In this document: positions 9,455 through 17,948 of the stretch, piece by piece
Layout: each line of letters opens with the position of its first letter
How positions within the stretch are numbered: the stretch's first letter is position 1
Assembly: GCF_009720625.1 (NCBI RefSeq)
Contig: NZ_CP046266.1
Coordinates: 5,127,501 to 5,191,500 of the forward strand
Direction of reading: 5' to 3'
Source of the DNA: Metabacillus sediminilitoris
GTDB taxonomy: Bacteria; Bacillota; Bacilli; Bacillales; Bacillaceae
DNA length: 64,000 nucleotides
Position numbers and translations under genes: made by a program
Notes under the pieces: model-generated
Seen by the model: the letters and a program-made list of their open reading frames with translations, nothing else
What the model was told of the DNA's origin: nothing
Database searches by the model: none

Positions 9455-9590
9455 GTATGTGCAAATACAATATTGTCCACTTATAACATTATATTGTCGG
9501 GTTTATCCGGTTTATTGTCCACTTTTTATTATATATTGTCCGATTTCAGAAGAATATCGACCATTCGACAATATTCAACATCTCCCCCAT
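9452..9590. repeat. Second 21-bp-period ATTGTCC array
   Basis: Keyword ATTGT(CC) at 9452, 9472, 9493, 9514 and 9535, then ATCGACC at 9556. Steps are 20, 21, 21, 21 and 21 bp. It ends with CGACA and ACATCTCCCC, like the array at 2230-2510. It fills the gap between a plus-strand gene end and a minus-strand gene end. Confidence 0.82.
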
Positions 9591-9592
9591 GC

Positions 9593-10411
9593 TTATAGCG
9601 GTGTCATATACCGTTTCTTTTCAATAAAATAAGCCCATTCCGAAAACCCGATTTCCTTCAACCGCTTCTGCACTAGCTCAAATTCATCGCCAATCCGTTC
9701 TGGTGTATGTGAGTCAGAGCCAAAGGAAACTTTTACATTATAAAAGAGTGCTCGTTCTAAGATCTCATCTGCAGGGTACCAGCCGCCGCAATCTTTTGTT
9801 TTACCTGATGTATTGATCTCGATCGCGACATCTTCTTCACCAATGATTTTTAAAGTTTGTTCAATGGCATCTGTTTCAATTGATGTAAATTCCGGATAAA
9901 ATCCTTTCATGGCATCAATATGGCCAAGGATTTGAAATACGCCGCTTTTTGCTGATTGTTGGATTAAATCATAGTATTCTTCTTTCACTTGAATTTTTTG
10001 CTGTGATGTTAAGCCTTCCCAACGGCCCTTTTTAAAAATGTTTAGATCCTGAACATAATGGACAGAGCCAATCACATAGTCAAAAGGATGTAAAAGGTAT
10101 TGTCTGCGATACACGTCAATATGTTCTGGATAGAAGTCACTTTCCATTCCTAGCAAAACATGAATTTTATCTTCATATTTTTTCTTTAAGCGAAGGACTT
10201 CATTTATGTATAGAACGAACTCACTTTTGGGCATAGCAATCGTTGGATAGAGATGGTCTTCCTCACTATAAAAATATGGGGAATGATCGGAAATTCCGAT
10301 ATAGTTCAAGCCGTATTCAATTGCTTTCTTTACATAATCCTCGATTGTGCCAATTGCATGTCCACAGCGCTCATTGTGTGTGTGCAGATCGAATTTTATT
10401 GTATCTGTCAT
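9593..10411 (-). CDS. hisJ: Histidinol-phosphatase, PHP/HisJ family
   Basis: 272 residues, the usual length for HisJ-type PHP phosphatases, which remove phosphate from L-histidinol phosphate in histidine biosynthesis. Metal ligands are visible: FDLHTHNERCGH near the N-terminus, GISDHSP, GMESDFYPEH, GSVHY, LGHID, EINTSG and FGSDSHTPERIG, all in PHP order. No other his gene is nearby, as is common for hisJ. The exact substrate could differ within the PHP family. Confidence 0.85.
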   Translation of the reverse strand: MTDTIKFDLHTHNERCGHAIGTIEDYVKKAIEYGLNYIGISDHSPYFYSEEDHLYPTIAMPKSEFVLYINEVLRLKKKYEDKIHVLLGMESDFYPEHIDVYRRQYLLHPFDYVIGSVHYVQDLNIFKKGRWEGLTSQQKIQVKEEYYDLIQQSAKSGVFQILGHIDAMKGFYPEFTSIETDAIEQTLKIIGEEDVAIEINTSGKTKDCGGWYPADEILERALFYNVKVSFGSDSHTPERIGDEFELVQKRLKEIGFSEWAYFIEKKRYMTPL

Positions 10412-10491
10412 TGATGAATTCTCCTCCTAAAATTAACCAGTTTTTCTTTATCATAGCCTAGTTTTTCGTTTTTCGCTACCTATGACAAAGA

Positions 10492-10513
10492 CCCCCATCC
10501 TCTAAGGTGGGGG
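10492..10513 (-). terminator. Terminator of the PepSY gene
   Basis: Stem CCCCCATCCT/AGGTGGGGG with a 3-nt loop. On the minus strand it lies just after the stop codon at 10522 and is followed by GTCTTTGTC, a weak T-tract. Confidence 0.6.
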
Positions 10514-10521
10514 CCAGCTTA

Positions 10522-11076
10522 TTAATCGTCATCATTGTCATCGTCATCTTGTTCAAGCTCTAACACTTTTCCACTAGTTGCATCAATTGTGATTTCTGCT
10601 TCACCATTTGATGTGTTAAGCTCCATTTCATATTCAAATCTTCCATCATCTTCATCTAATTCGATTTTTACGATTTCACCTGTGATGTTCTTTTTCGCAA
10701 TGGCAACCGCTTCATCCTCAGAAATGACGGCTCCTTTAGCAGCTGCTTCTAATTCACGATCATCGTCATCATCATCATTGCGATTTTCTTCAACCTTTAA
10801 AATTTCAGCTGAAGCAGCATCCACTTTAATATCAAACTCTTTCTGATCCTTTATAATATCGACCTCATAATAGGATTGACCATCTTCTAACTCCACACTC
10901 TCAACTGTTCCGTTTACCTTCTCCAGCGCTGCCGCTTTGGCTTCTTCTATACCAATTTGTTTCGTTGTCTGTTCTGCCTTAGTCTGATTATCCTCTTTTG
11001 CAAAGCTATGATTGATTGCAACTGAACCACCTAATACCATCGCTGCAGCTAATGTAATTGTGACCATTTTCTTCAT
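10522..11076 (-). CDS. Secreted PepSY-domain protein
   Basis: 184 residues with a signal peptide (about residues 1-26, ending SFAKE). Two PepSY-like repeats follow, each with the pattern I..E.A...A...V.G.V...E...G...YEV.I......I.ID..SG.VL, separated by an acidic RNDDDDD linker; the C-terminus is a run of Asp/Asn. PepSY domains are thought to inhibit peptidases or bind metal in the envelope. Last gene of a regulator-kinase-PepSY-PepSY set, comparable to B. subtilis ykoGHIJ; the match is by gene order and domains only. Confidence 0.85.
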   Translation of the reverse strand: MKKMVTITLAAAMVLGGSVAINHSFAKEDNQTKAEQTTKQIGIEEAKAAALEKVNGTVESVELEDGQSYYEVDIIKDQKEFDIKVDAASAEILKVEENRNDDDDDDRELEAAAKGAVISEDEAVAIAKKNITGEIVKIELDEDDGRFEYEMELNTSNGEAEITIDATSGKVLELEQDDDDNDDD

Positions 11077-11178
11077 TTCTTTTTCCTCCTATAATTTGTT
11101 TTTGTCTTACAGTCTTTACTATAGACGTCAAAAATGAGAGGAAAGCGAAAGAAAGATTAAAATTTGATGAGAATTCGT

Positions 11179-11907
11179 TTATTCAGCGTCATCATCTCCA
11201 TCATCTTGGTCTTCCCACGTAACAGATTTAACTTGTCGGGTGTAAGCATCCACTTGAACAACTGCCTCGCGGTCATCTTCTAACTCAACTTCGACTAAAT
11301 AGTATGGCGTCTGATTTGGAAGCTGATGGTATTCTGCTTCATCATCACCTGTTCCATTTAGATGTTCTTCAGCAATCACTATGGCTTCTTTTTCAGAAAT
11401 AATCGTAGCCGTTTCTTTTGTTGAGTCAAGTATAGCTCCTGAATATGGGTCTAGTTTGAGGGTAATGACTTCATTCTTGTTGTGTACAACTGCTTTATAA
11501 TAAGATCGGTCTTTCTCTTGGACATAATCAATGGATTCTAGCCTGCCCTGTGACGAAATACGATTCTCTATTTCTTTTTCGGTAAGTTTCTTTTCTGGTG
11601 TTTCTTGCGGTCCCTCTTGTTTCTCTAGGCCCTTTTGTCTTTTTATCGATATAACATCTCCGCTTTTTGCATCGATTCGAATAAGATACGTCCCTGTTTC
11701 CAGCTGCATATCAATTTTATATTCATGATCTGTTTTTGTTGTCTTCATAATTTCTCCAGGGTATTTTGCCAGTGCCACCTGTTTTGCCTCTTTTTCAGTC
11801 AAGTTTTCCGCAGAAAAGGAAGGTGCCAGCCATTGAAAACCGACAAATACAAGCAGCGTAAAAATGACAACGACTGCTGCTGTCCATAGCCATGTTCTTT
11901 TCTTCAT
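11179..11907 (-). CDS. Membrane-anchored protein with three PepSY-like repeats
   Basis: 242 residues. One N-terminal membrane helix (about 7-27) is followed by three PepSY-like units near residues 35-90, 108-165 and 168-235. Each has (T/S)EKEA...A and Y....D...G.......D..(S/T)G. The C-terminus is acidic (DQDDGDDDAE). It lies 75 bp after the sensor kinase stop and 100 bp before the second PepSY gene. It may be a target or a sensor partner of the adjacent two-component system. Confidence 0.85.
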   Translation of the reverse strand: MKKRTWLWTAAVVVIFTLLVFVGFQWLAPSFSAENLTEKEAKQVALAKYPGEIMKTTKTDHEYKIDMQLETGTYLIRIDAKSGDVISIKRQKGLEKQEGPQETPEKKLTEKEIENRISSQGRLESIDYVQEKDRSYYKAVVHNKNEVITLKLDPYSGAILDSTKETATIISEKEAIVIAEEHLNGTGDDEAEYHQLPNQTPYYLVEVELEDDREAVVQVDAYTRQVKSVTWEDQDDGDDDAE

Positions 11908-11981
11908 CGTATCACTCCATCCAACATTTTGTTGGCTTTAATATATCGCAGTAAAATGAGAACTTGATGAGAAATCATGCT

Positions 11982-13316
11982 CTATTCGAAAAAAAGCGTG
12001 ACCTTCGTTCCAATGCCTTCCACACTTTCTATGTCAATCCGGACACCGATGGCATCTGAAATTTCCTTTGCCATGGAAAGGCCAAGACCCGAACCACCTT
12101 GTTTTCGGGTTCTTGCTTTATCAACACGATAAAAACGATCAAATACCTTTGGCAATTCAGCTTTTGGGATTCCAATGCCTCTATCCTCGATCCGAATAAA
12201 TGTTTTTCCTATATGGACAGAGATATCATCATCACTATACTTTCGTGCATTGTCTAAAAAAATAAACAAGAGCTGTTTTAGTTTTTGAATGTCAGTAGTT
12301 GCTTCAATAGTATCATCACTGCTGTGAATCTCCACTTTACGATGATAGGCCTTTTGAAACACTTTGATAGATTCAGTGGTGATTTCGTTCAGGTTAACGA
12401 TTTCCTTCTCAATATTCCATTGTTCCTGATGCTTCGCAAGCAGCAGCAATTGTTCTGTCATCTCTCGCATGCGTATGGCCTCTGAATGAATCGCCTCTAC
12501 TGATTCGTGAAAAAGGTCAGGACGTTCTAACCCTCGTCTTTTTAAAAGATTTGCATAGCTTTCGATAATCGTTAGCGGTGTTTTCAATTCATGTGACGCG
12601 TTTGAAACGAATTGCTCTTGTTTTTCAAAGTTCGTTTGCAGCAAATCAATCATATGATTAAAGGTATCGCCCATCTCAACAAGCTCATCCTTTGATTTCC
12701 CTTCAAGATTCATTCGTTTAAATTGACCGCTTGTTTGAATCTCCTTCATCGTCTCGATCATCGAGCGAATCGGTCCGGCGATAATGTTACTTAAAATCGT
12801 AGTTGATATGAGAACAGGGATCATCGCAATGACCGTTACTGCCATTAAAACAATGCGTAAAACAGCAAGCATATCTTCTGTAGCTTGGATGCTTTTGGTG
12901 ATTTGCAGGTTAACGATTGTTCCATCTGTCCAAATAATTGGATGTGAAACGAAAACGTATTTTTCCTGCTGAAATGTGATAATTTCGCTCTGTTCACCAG
13001 GATAAAAGTGACCCTCACGTTTGCTCAACTCTTTTTCCGTATCGGATGTAACAGCTGTCCCTTTCCCTTGATCCTCTTTTACAATTTTGATCATGCCATC
13101 TATCGGTAGATAGGCACGAAGTAAATCAGATGGGGTAATTCGATTGACATTTTCACTAACATCAACCGCGATTTTTGCTGTCTCTGCTTCCGCCCGTTCG
13201 ATTTCATTTGTTTTCATCAAGTTGCTGAAAATGAGATAGATGGAGACGTTCATTAAAAGCAAGAGGAAAATAAACAGCACGGTCGTATATAAATTGATTT
13301 TCTTTCGCAGTCTCAT
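11982..13316 (-). CDS. Sensor histidine kinase of the PepSY-linked two-component system
   Basis: 444 residues. Membrane helices at about 10-32 and 152-178 enclose a ~120-residue extracytoplasmic sensor domain. HAMP covers about 178-232. The phosphoacceptor is His242 in SHELKTPLTII. The ATPase shows N-box FLDNARKY (353-360), G1 EDRGIGIP and G2 GGSGLGLSMAKEI. The start codon overlaps the regulator stop by 4 bp (ATGA), showing translational coupling. The signal is unknown; the PepSY neighbours suggest envelope or metal/peptide stress. Confidence 0.95.
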   Translation of the reverse strand: MRLRKKINLYTTVLFIFLLLLMNVSIYLIFSNLMKTNEIERAEAETAKIAVDVSENVNRITPSDLLRAYLPIDGMIKIVKEDQGKGTAVTSDTEKELSKREGHFYPGEQSEIITFQQEKYVFVSHPIIWTDGTIVNLQITKSIQATEDMLAVLRIVLMAVTVIAMIPVLISTTILSNIIAGPIRSMIETMKEIQTSGQFKRMNLEGKSKDELVEMGDTFNHMIDLLQTNFEKQEQFVSNASHELKTPLTIIESYANLLKRRGLERPDLFHESVEAIHSEAIRMREMTEQLLLLAKHQEQWNIEKEIVNLNEITTESIKVFQKAYHRKVEIHSSDDTIEATTDIQKLKQLLFIFLDNARKYSDDDISVHIGKTFIRIEDRGIGIPKAELPKVFDRFYRVDKARTRKQGGSGLGLSMAKEISDAIGVRIDIESVEGIGTKVTLFFE

Positions 13317-14014
13317 TTTGCATCCTTTAGGACGTAGCCTACGCCTCTTATCGTATGAATTAATGGGGTTTCAAAATGATAATCGATCTTTTTTCGAAGA
13401 TAGCGAATATACACATCCACTACGTTTGTATCTCCAAAGTAATCATATCCCCAAACAGCTTCTAAAATTTGATCACGATTTAACACTAAACGTTTATTTT
13501 TCAGCAGAAAAAGCAGTAAATCATGCTCCTTTGGGGTAAGGTCAATGTTTGTTTCACCTCTTGTGACTTCACGTGTTTTTTCATTCAGCTTTAAATCACC
13601 TGCTGTTAACCACTCATCATCATCAACTTCCTTTGAGGTTGCCGCAGGACGCATTCTTAACACGGCACGAATTCTGGCAAGCAGCTCCTCGATTTGAAAT
13701 GGTTTTGTGATGTAATCATTCGCCCCAAGATCAAGTCCTGACACCTTATCCTCAAGAGAACCTTTCGCTGTTAGCATGATAACCGGAGTAAGTGAGTCAT
13801 CAGCACGGATTCTTCGAAGCAGCTCGATTCCGCTTAACCCCGGAAGCATCACATCTAATAAAATCAAATCCCAGCTTCCCGTTCGATAGGCTTCAAGTGC
13901 GTCAATTCCGTCCATCGCCTTGCCGATGGTATAGCCTTCATATTCAAGCTCTAATTCGAGCAGTCTTACGATCTTTTCTTCGTCTTCAACGATGAGGATG
14001 GATTCTTTTGTCAT
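13313..14014 (-). CDS. OmpR/PhoB-family response regulator
   Basis: 233 residues using the ATG at 14014, which has AAGGAGG 8 nt upstream; the longer frame to 14077 has no such site. The receiver domain shows acidic residues DEE at 11-13, phosphoacceptor Asp54 (ILLDVMLPG), Thr82 and Lys104 (YITKPF). A winged helix follows (about 135-230) with TPKEHDLLLFLLKNKRLVLNRDQILE and YIRYLRKKID. First gene of the operon with the kinase and two PepSY proteins; it presumably activates the operon and envelope genes. Confidence 0.95.
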   Translation of the reverse strand: MTKESILIVEDEEKIVRLLELELEYEGYTIGKAMDGIDALEAYRTGSWDLILLDVMLPGLSGIELLRRIRADDSLTPVIMLTAKGSLEDKVSGLDLGANDYITKPFQIEELLARIRAVLRMRPAATSKEVDDDEWLTAGDLKLNEKTREVTRGETNIDLTPKEHDLLLFLLKNKRLVLNRDQILEAVWGYDYFGDTNVVDVYIRYLRKKIDYHFETPLIHTIRGVGYVLKDAK

Positions 14015-14155
14015 ATGGAAGTCCTCCTTTTGAAACTGTCTTCTTCCATCATAGCGAAAATTCTCAATATTATCCATTGGGTTATCAAATAGAAGAATGT
14101 TTGCGTTCCGTAATGCTATACTATTTTATAATGACAAAATATTGGAGATATTGTA

Positions 14156-15052
14156 ATGCATACAAACATAGGTAGAAAGAGCTTTGCTGCCCTTTATTCA
14201 ACTCTTCTTCTGGCCCTGGTTTATTTTCTATTAGAATTTTCATCAGAGGATCCCGGTGTCTTTTTCATTGTTGTCATGATATATGCTGGTATCGGAAATG
14301 TCATATATGGTATACCTATTTCTTTTCTATCAGACTATTTAACAAAACGAGCTGGAAAATATAGATTTATACTCGCTTCCTTTATTCATCTTTTGTTTGC
14401 TTGTCTAACTTCATTGATAATCGGTGAACTAGGACCTTTCGCCGTTATATGTTCTTTATTCTTTCTCCTCTTCGACGAATGGCAAAAAAGACGAGTGATA
14501 GAACAACCTTTAAAAAGAAAACAGGCCATCTTAAATGGACTTGTTATAGCCGCTTTATTTTCAATTAGTTTAGTAGGTTCCATGCAGCTAATAAATGTGA
14601 ATGAAAAGAAAACCCATGATTATTATGTGATTCCTGAAGGCTATATTGGTGAAATAAGCGTTTTACACAATATCGAACACGCACCGCAACCCCAAAAAAT
14701 TGACGGGTATACCGTTATTGAGATTAATGAAAAGGGATATGGCATCACGCCGCTGCCAGAAAGTGAAGGAATCATTGAAAACAAATATTTTTATATCAAT
14801 AAGCAAGGTAAAAAGAATGAGATTGATGAAAGTTGTGTCAATATAGGTCCAACTGAGTCTACTTCAGGAGATGGTTATGAGTACACAAGATCTCTTTTCA
14901 CAGTTACAAATGAAAATTGTGGTGATGATTTTATGATTGAAGGTGACCCTACTTTACCACCTGGGTTATCCTTGGAAGAAATCCTTTTGGAGGAAAAGCT
15001 GGCTGAATACAAGGATTATATGATTGTTCCTAAGGTTCAGCATGATGACTAA
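14156..15052 (+). CDS. Membrane protein with DUF6843-like C-terminal domain
   Basis: 298 residues. Five or so membrane helices fill residues ~8-145, interrupted by a basic loop (EWQKRRVIEQPLKRKQ). The outer C-terminal domain begins DYYVIPEGYIGEISVLHNIE and carries two conserved-looking cysteines (SCVNIG, ENCGDDF). The YVIPEGY-G motif resembles DUF6843 domains of Bacillaceae; function unknown. GGAG precedes the ATG by 8 nt. Divergent from the two-component operon. Confidence 0.75.
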   Translation: MHTNIGRKSFAALYSTLLLALVYFLLEFSSEDPGVFFIVVMIYAGIGNVIYGIPISFLSDYLTKRAGKYRFILASFIHLLFACLTSLIIGELGPFAVICSLFFLLFDEWQKRRVIEQPLKRKQAILNGLVIAALFSISLVGSMQLINVNEKKTHDYYVIPEGYIGEISVLHNIEHAPQPQKIDGYTVIEINEKGYGITPLPESEGIIENKYFYINKQGKKNEIDESCVNIGPTESTSGDGYEYTRSLFTVTNENCGDDFMIEGDPTLPPGLSLEEILLEEKLAEYKDYMIVPKVQHDD

Positions 15053-15076
15053 AAAAGTGATTTTAACTTTTAAAGA

Positions 15077-15556
15077 CTTGATGAAGGACTTTACGATCGT
15101 TTCTTATAGGGATTTTGGTCTTCATTGGCTTGATGAAGACCTTTATTTTCGTTTCTTTTAGGGATTTTGGTCTTCATTAGCTTGATGAAGACCTTTATCT
15201 TCGTTTCTTTTAGGGGGTTTGGTCTTCATTAGCTTGATGAAGACCTTTATCTTCGTTTCTTTTAGGGGTTTTGGTCTTCATTAGCTTGATGAAGACCTTT
15301 ATCTTCGTTCTTTTTAGGGATTTTGGTCTTCATTGGCTTGATGAAGACCTTTATCTTCGTTTCTTTTAGGGGTTTTGGTCTTCATTAGCTTGATGAAGAC
15401 CTTTATCTTCGTTTCTTTTAGGGGTTTTGGTCTTCATTGGCTTGATGAAGACCTTTATCTTCGTTTCTTTTAGGGGTTTTGGCCTTCATTAGCTTGATGA
15501 AGACCTTTATCTTCGTTTCTTTTAGGGGTTTTGGTCTTCATTGGCTTGATGAAAGC
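15077..15556. repeat. 52-bp tandem array with hairpin junctions (9 units plus a partial)
   Basis: Nine consecutive units of exactly 52 bp run from 15077 to 15544, with a partial tenth at 15545. Units differ by only a few substitutions except the first. Each junction carries a perfect 9-bp inverted repeat, GGTCTTCAT and ATGAAGACC, around a 7-nt loop (TAGCTTG or TGGCTTG). It lies between two same-strand genes. The same unit type and period occur at 43716-44190. Confidence 0.95.
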
Positions 15557-15675
15557 CATTTCTGATATTCATATAAGTAGAATTGTCCTTCATTTTAAGA
15601 ATACGTAAAAGTTGTTTATATACTCGTAGAATTGACGAAACTATGTATAGTAGAACTTTTATGGAGGTAAAATAC

Positions 15676-15876
15676 ATGAATCACAGACAGCTCGTCATTT
15701 TTACACTTATCTTTCTTTTTATCTGTTTTCTCGGCAATTCGTACATTTTCAGCAATGACTTCCCCTCTAAACCTCAAGAAATACATACACAACAACGAAT
15801 CATCGATAGACAATTGCCTCAACCAGACCAATCAGTATTCAATCAATCAAATGTCGAAGCATTTTCAAAGGAATAA
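15676..15876 (+). CDS. Small secreted or membrane-anchored peptide
   Basis: 66 residues. The ATG at 15676 has GGAGGT 7 nt upstream. A hydrophobic helix (about residues 6-24) is followed by a short polar tail rich in Q, P and N. No motif recognised. It follows the 52-bp array and ends just before the terminator shared with the telA operon. Confidence 0.6.
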   Translation: MNHRQLVIFTLIFLFICFLGNSYIFSNDFPSKPQEIHTQQRIIDRQLPQPDQSVFNQSNVEAFSKE

Positions 15877-15881
15877 ACAAA

Positions 15882-15918
15882 AAAGCCCGGTAACCGCATT
15901 TAACGGTTATCGGGCTTT
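15882..15918 (-). terminator. Terminator of the xpaC-telA operon
   Basis: A 15-bp stem AAAGCCCGGTAACCG/CGGTTATCGGGCTTT with a 6-nt loop. On the minus strand it is followed by TTTTTTG. It may also stop the convergent small gene. Confidence 0.85.
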
Positions 15919-15926
15919 CCCTGCGA

Positions 15927-17060
15927 TCACATTCTCGCCAATTTCTTCTTCATATCGTTCTCCATCGTTGCGAGATCCTGTTCCGCTTGAAGACGTTTGG
16001 CACGGCCTTCAGCTTGGATGCGCAGCGTTTCTTCTAGTGTTGAAATTAAGTGATCTTGAACTTTTTTAAGTGTATCAATATCAACAAGTCCCCGCTCATT
16101 TTCCCTTGCTGTTTCAACTGTATTTACTTTCAGCATTTCAGCATTCTTCAATAACAGGTCATTTGTTGTTTTTGATACAAGCTTTTGGGCTTCGACTGCA
16201 TTTTTTTGACGAAGCAGGGTAAGTGCAATCGCCACTTGGTTTTTCCAAAGCGGAATCGCTGTTGTGATCGATGATTGAATTTTTTCAACTAATGCTTGGT
16301 TTGCACTTTGGATTAAGCGAATTTGCGGTGCACTTTGCATTGTGATTTGTCTGCTTAGGACTAAATCATGTGTACGTTTTTCCAAGCGGTCGGCAAATTG
16401 CATTAAGTCATTTACCTCTTGAAAGGCCATTTGATCTTGTGTGGCCTCTGCTTTTTTCTTTAATTCTGGAATCGTCTTTTTCTCTAATTCTTCAAGCTTT
16501 AGCTCTCCGGCCGCAATATAAACATTCAAGGCATGGAAATACTCTTTGTTTTGAGTATATAGCTGCTCTAAAACATTGATATCGCCAAGAAGATCATTTT
16601 TTGAATGCTCTAGTTTTACACTGATGCGATCAATTTGCGCACCTGTTTTTTGATATTTTGATAATGCCTCTTGAACAGAGTTTGAAACTTTACCGAACAT
16701 ACGGGTAAGTAGATTCCCTTTTTCAGACTTCAGATCATCTGGACTCACTTGTTCAAGCTTTTTCATGAGATCGCCGATGATGGCCCCGATTTCTCCGCTA
16801 TCCTTTTTTTGAACATGGTCGAGCATCGTATGAGAAAAATTCAAAAGCTTTGTTTGCGCCTGTGTACCATATAATGCAATTGCCTGCTGATTTTTCGGAT
16901 CAATTTGTTCGGCAAGCTGAATCGCCTTTTGACGGTTTTCCTCAGGCAGTACATCAATTAGTTTTTTCGATTGGACAGGTGCAGCAGGATCATCTATGAT
17001 AACTTCATTTTCACCGAATGGGTTCGAAAGTAACTCATCTAGTTCATTCTTATTTGTCAT
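15927..17060 (-). CDS. telA: TelA-family toxic anion resistance protein
   Basis: 377 residues, mostly alpha-helical and charged, with the TelA family blocks [41 protein letters not shown] and [13 protein letters not shown]. TelA (YaaN in B. subtilis) is linked to tellurite and other envelope-stress tolerance; its biochemical activity is not established. AGGAGG precedes the ATG. It follows xpaC by 19 bp, the usual xpaC-telA pair, and is probably transcribed from the sigma-W-like promoter at 17833. Confidence 0.93.
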   Translation of the reverse strand: MTNKNELDELLSNPFGENEVIIDDPAAPVQSKKLIDVLPEENRQKAIQLAEQIDPKNQQAIALYGTQAQTKLLNFSHTMLDHVQKKDSGEIGAIIGDLMKKLEQVSPDDLKSEKGNLLTRMFGKVSNSVQEALSKYQKTGAQIDRISVKLEHSKNDLLGDINVLEQLYTQNKEYFHALNVYIAAGELKLEELEKKTIPELKKKAEATQDQMAFQEVNDLMQFADRLEKRTHDLVLSRQITMQSAPQIRLIQSANQALVEKIQSSITTAIPLWKNQVAIALTLLRQKNAVEAQKLVSKTTNDLLLKNAEMLKVNTVETARENERGLVDIDTLKKVQDHLISTLEETLRIQAEGRAKRLQAEQDLATMENDMKKKLARM

Positions 17061-17079
17061 ACGAACATACCTCCTACAA

Positions 17080-17706
17080 TTACTGTTTCTTTGTTTTATC
17101 TATTGAGAGCTTTGCGACATCTAGTTCAAATTGTAAATTGTCGATATCTTTTTCAAGCACGTTATATAAGTCTTTTTCTATTGTTTCTGTTAGATTTGAG
17201 ATCGTTCGGCGTGTTTCATTTAATTGAAAGTTTAATTCGGCATTTTTCTTTGGCTGTGCTGATAATAAAGCATACTTTTCACTTATTTCAACAAGGGAGT
17301 CTAAATGCGAGTAATAAAATCGTTCAGCTAAGTAAAATCGTCTTGGTTCGTTTTTCGTGATCATATAAATTTTATTGACCACGCGAAGAATGTCTAAATT
17401 TTGCTTAATGGAAGAGATTGATCGAATATTCAATAAGGCTTTGCGAAGTCGTTTTATTTTTTTATCCGCTTCCTGTAAATTCTTTTTAATATATCGATAT
17501 TCCTTCCCAGTAAGCTTGTTATGTTTTAGAAAACGATGTGTCGTAACCCCTTTTATAGATTGGTAAGCGACTACACCTCCACCTAATGCATAGGCACTTG
17601 AAAGCAAGAATGGCTGGCTAAATGCGAAAAAACTAATCAGCCAAACCGAACCTGTTGAAAAAGTAGCAACTGATGATCTCAGTAAAAAATGAACAAATGG
17701 TTTCAA
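17080..17706 (-). CDS. xpaC: XpaC-family membrane-associated protein
   Basis: 208 residues. The TTG start at 17706 has AGGAG about 9 nt upstream. Two short hydrophobic helices (about 10-50) are followed by a long basic helical domain ([28 protein letters not shown], split by loops) typical of XpaC. The historical name, 5-bromo-4-chloroindolyl phosphate hydrolysis protein, reflects a phenotype, not a proven enzyme. First gene of the xpaC-telA operon. Confidence 0.9.
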   Translation of the reverse strand: MKPFVHFLLRSSVATFSTGSVWLISFFAFSQPFLLSSAYALGGGVVAYQSIKGVTTHRFLKHNKLTGKEYRYIKKNLQEADKKIKRLRKALLNIRSISSIKQNLDILRVVNKIYMITKNEPRRFYLAERFYYSHLDSLVEISEKYALLSAQPKKNAELNFQLNETRRTISNLTETIEKDLYNVLEKDIDNLQFELDVAKLSIDKTKKQ

Positions 17707-17832
17707 TCGAATCGACTCCTATATAGCGAGAGTTATTTCATCTTTAAGGACCGTTCTCCCCTTGATTCTCACCATCTTGAAATGGAGGTTTCGCAGCCCA
17801 TTAAGTAAAATTTATTTTCGTACAACTATTAG

Positions 17833-17859
17833 TACGTATCATAAAGGGCAAAGGTTTCA
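17833..17859 (-). promoter_or_regulatory. Sigma-W-like ECF promoter of xpaC-telA
   Basis: Read on the minus strand: TGAAAC (17859-17854), 17 bp, CGTA (17836-17833). This fits the sigma-W consensus TGAAAC-N16/17-CGTA. It lies 127 bp upstream of the xpaC start and points at it. A partial inverted repeat CGTAC...GTACG overlaps the -10. Confidence 0.6.
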
Positions 17860-17948
17860 TCCATTTAAAAATTCCCGGCACTTGAATAGTTCGATATAAT
17901 CATCTAAAATCACATATGGTTACATTTTTAAATAGTAGAGATTAATAG

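Noticed and set aside
15077..15556. Regular 52-bp repeats looked at first like a CRISPR array
   Set aside because: The whole unit including the would-be spacer is repeated, and no cas gene is in the window.
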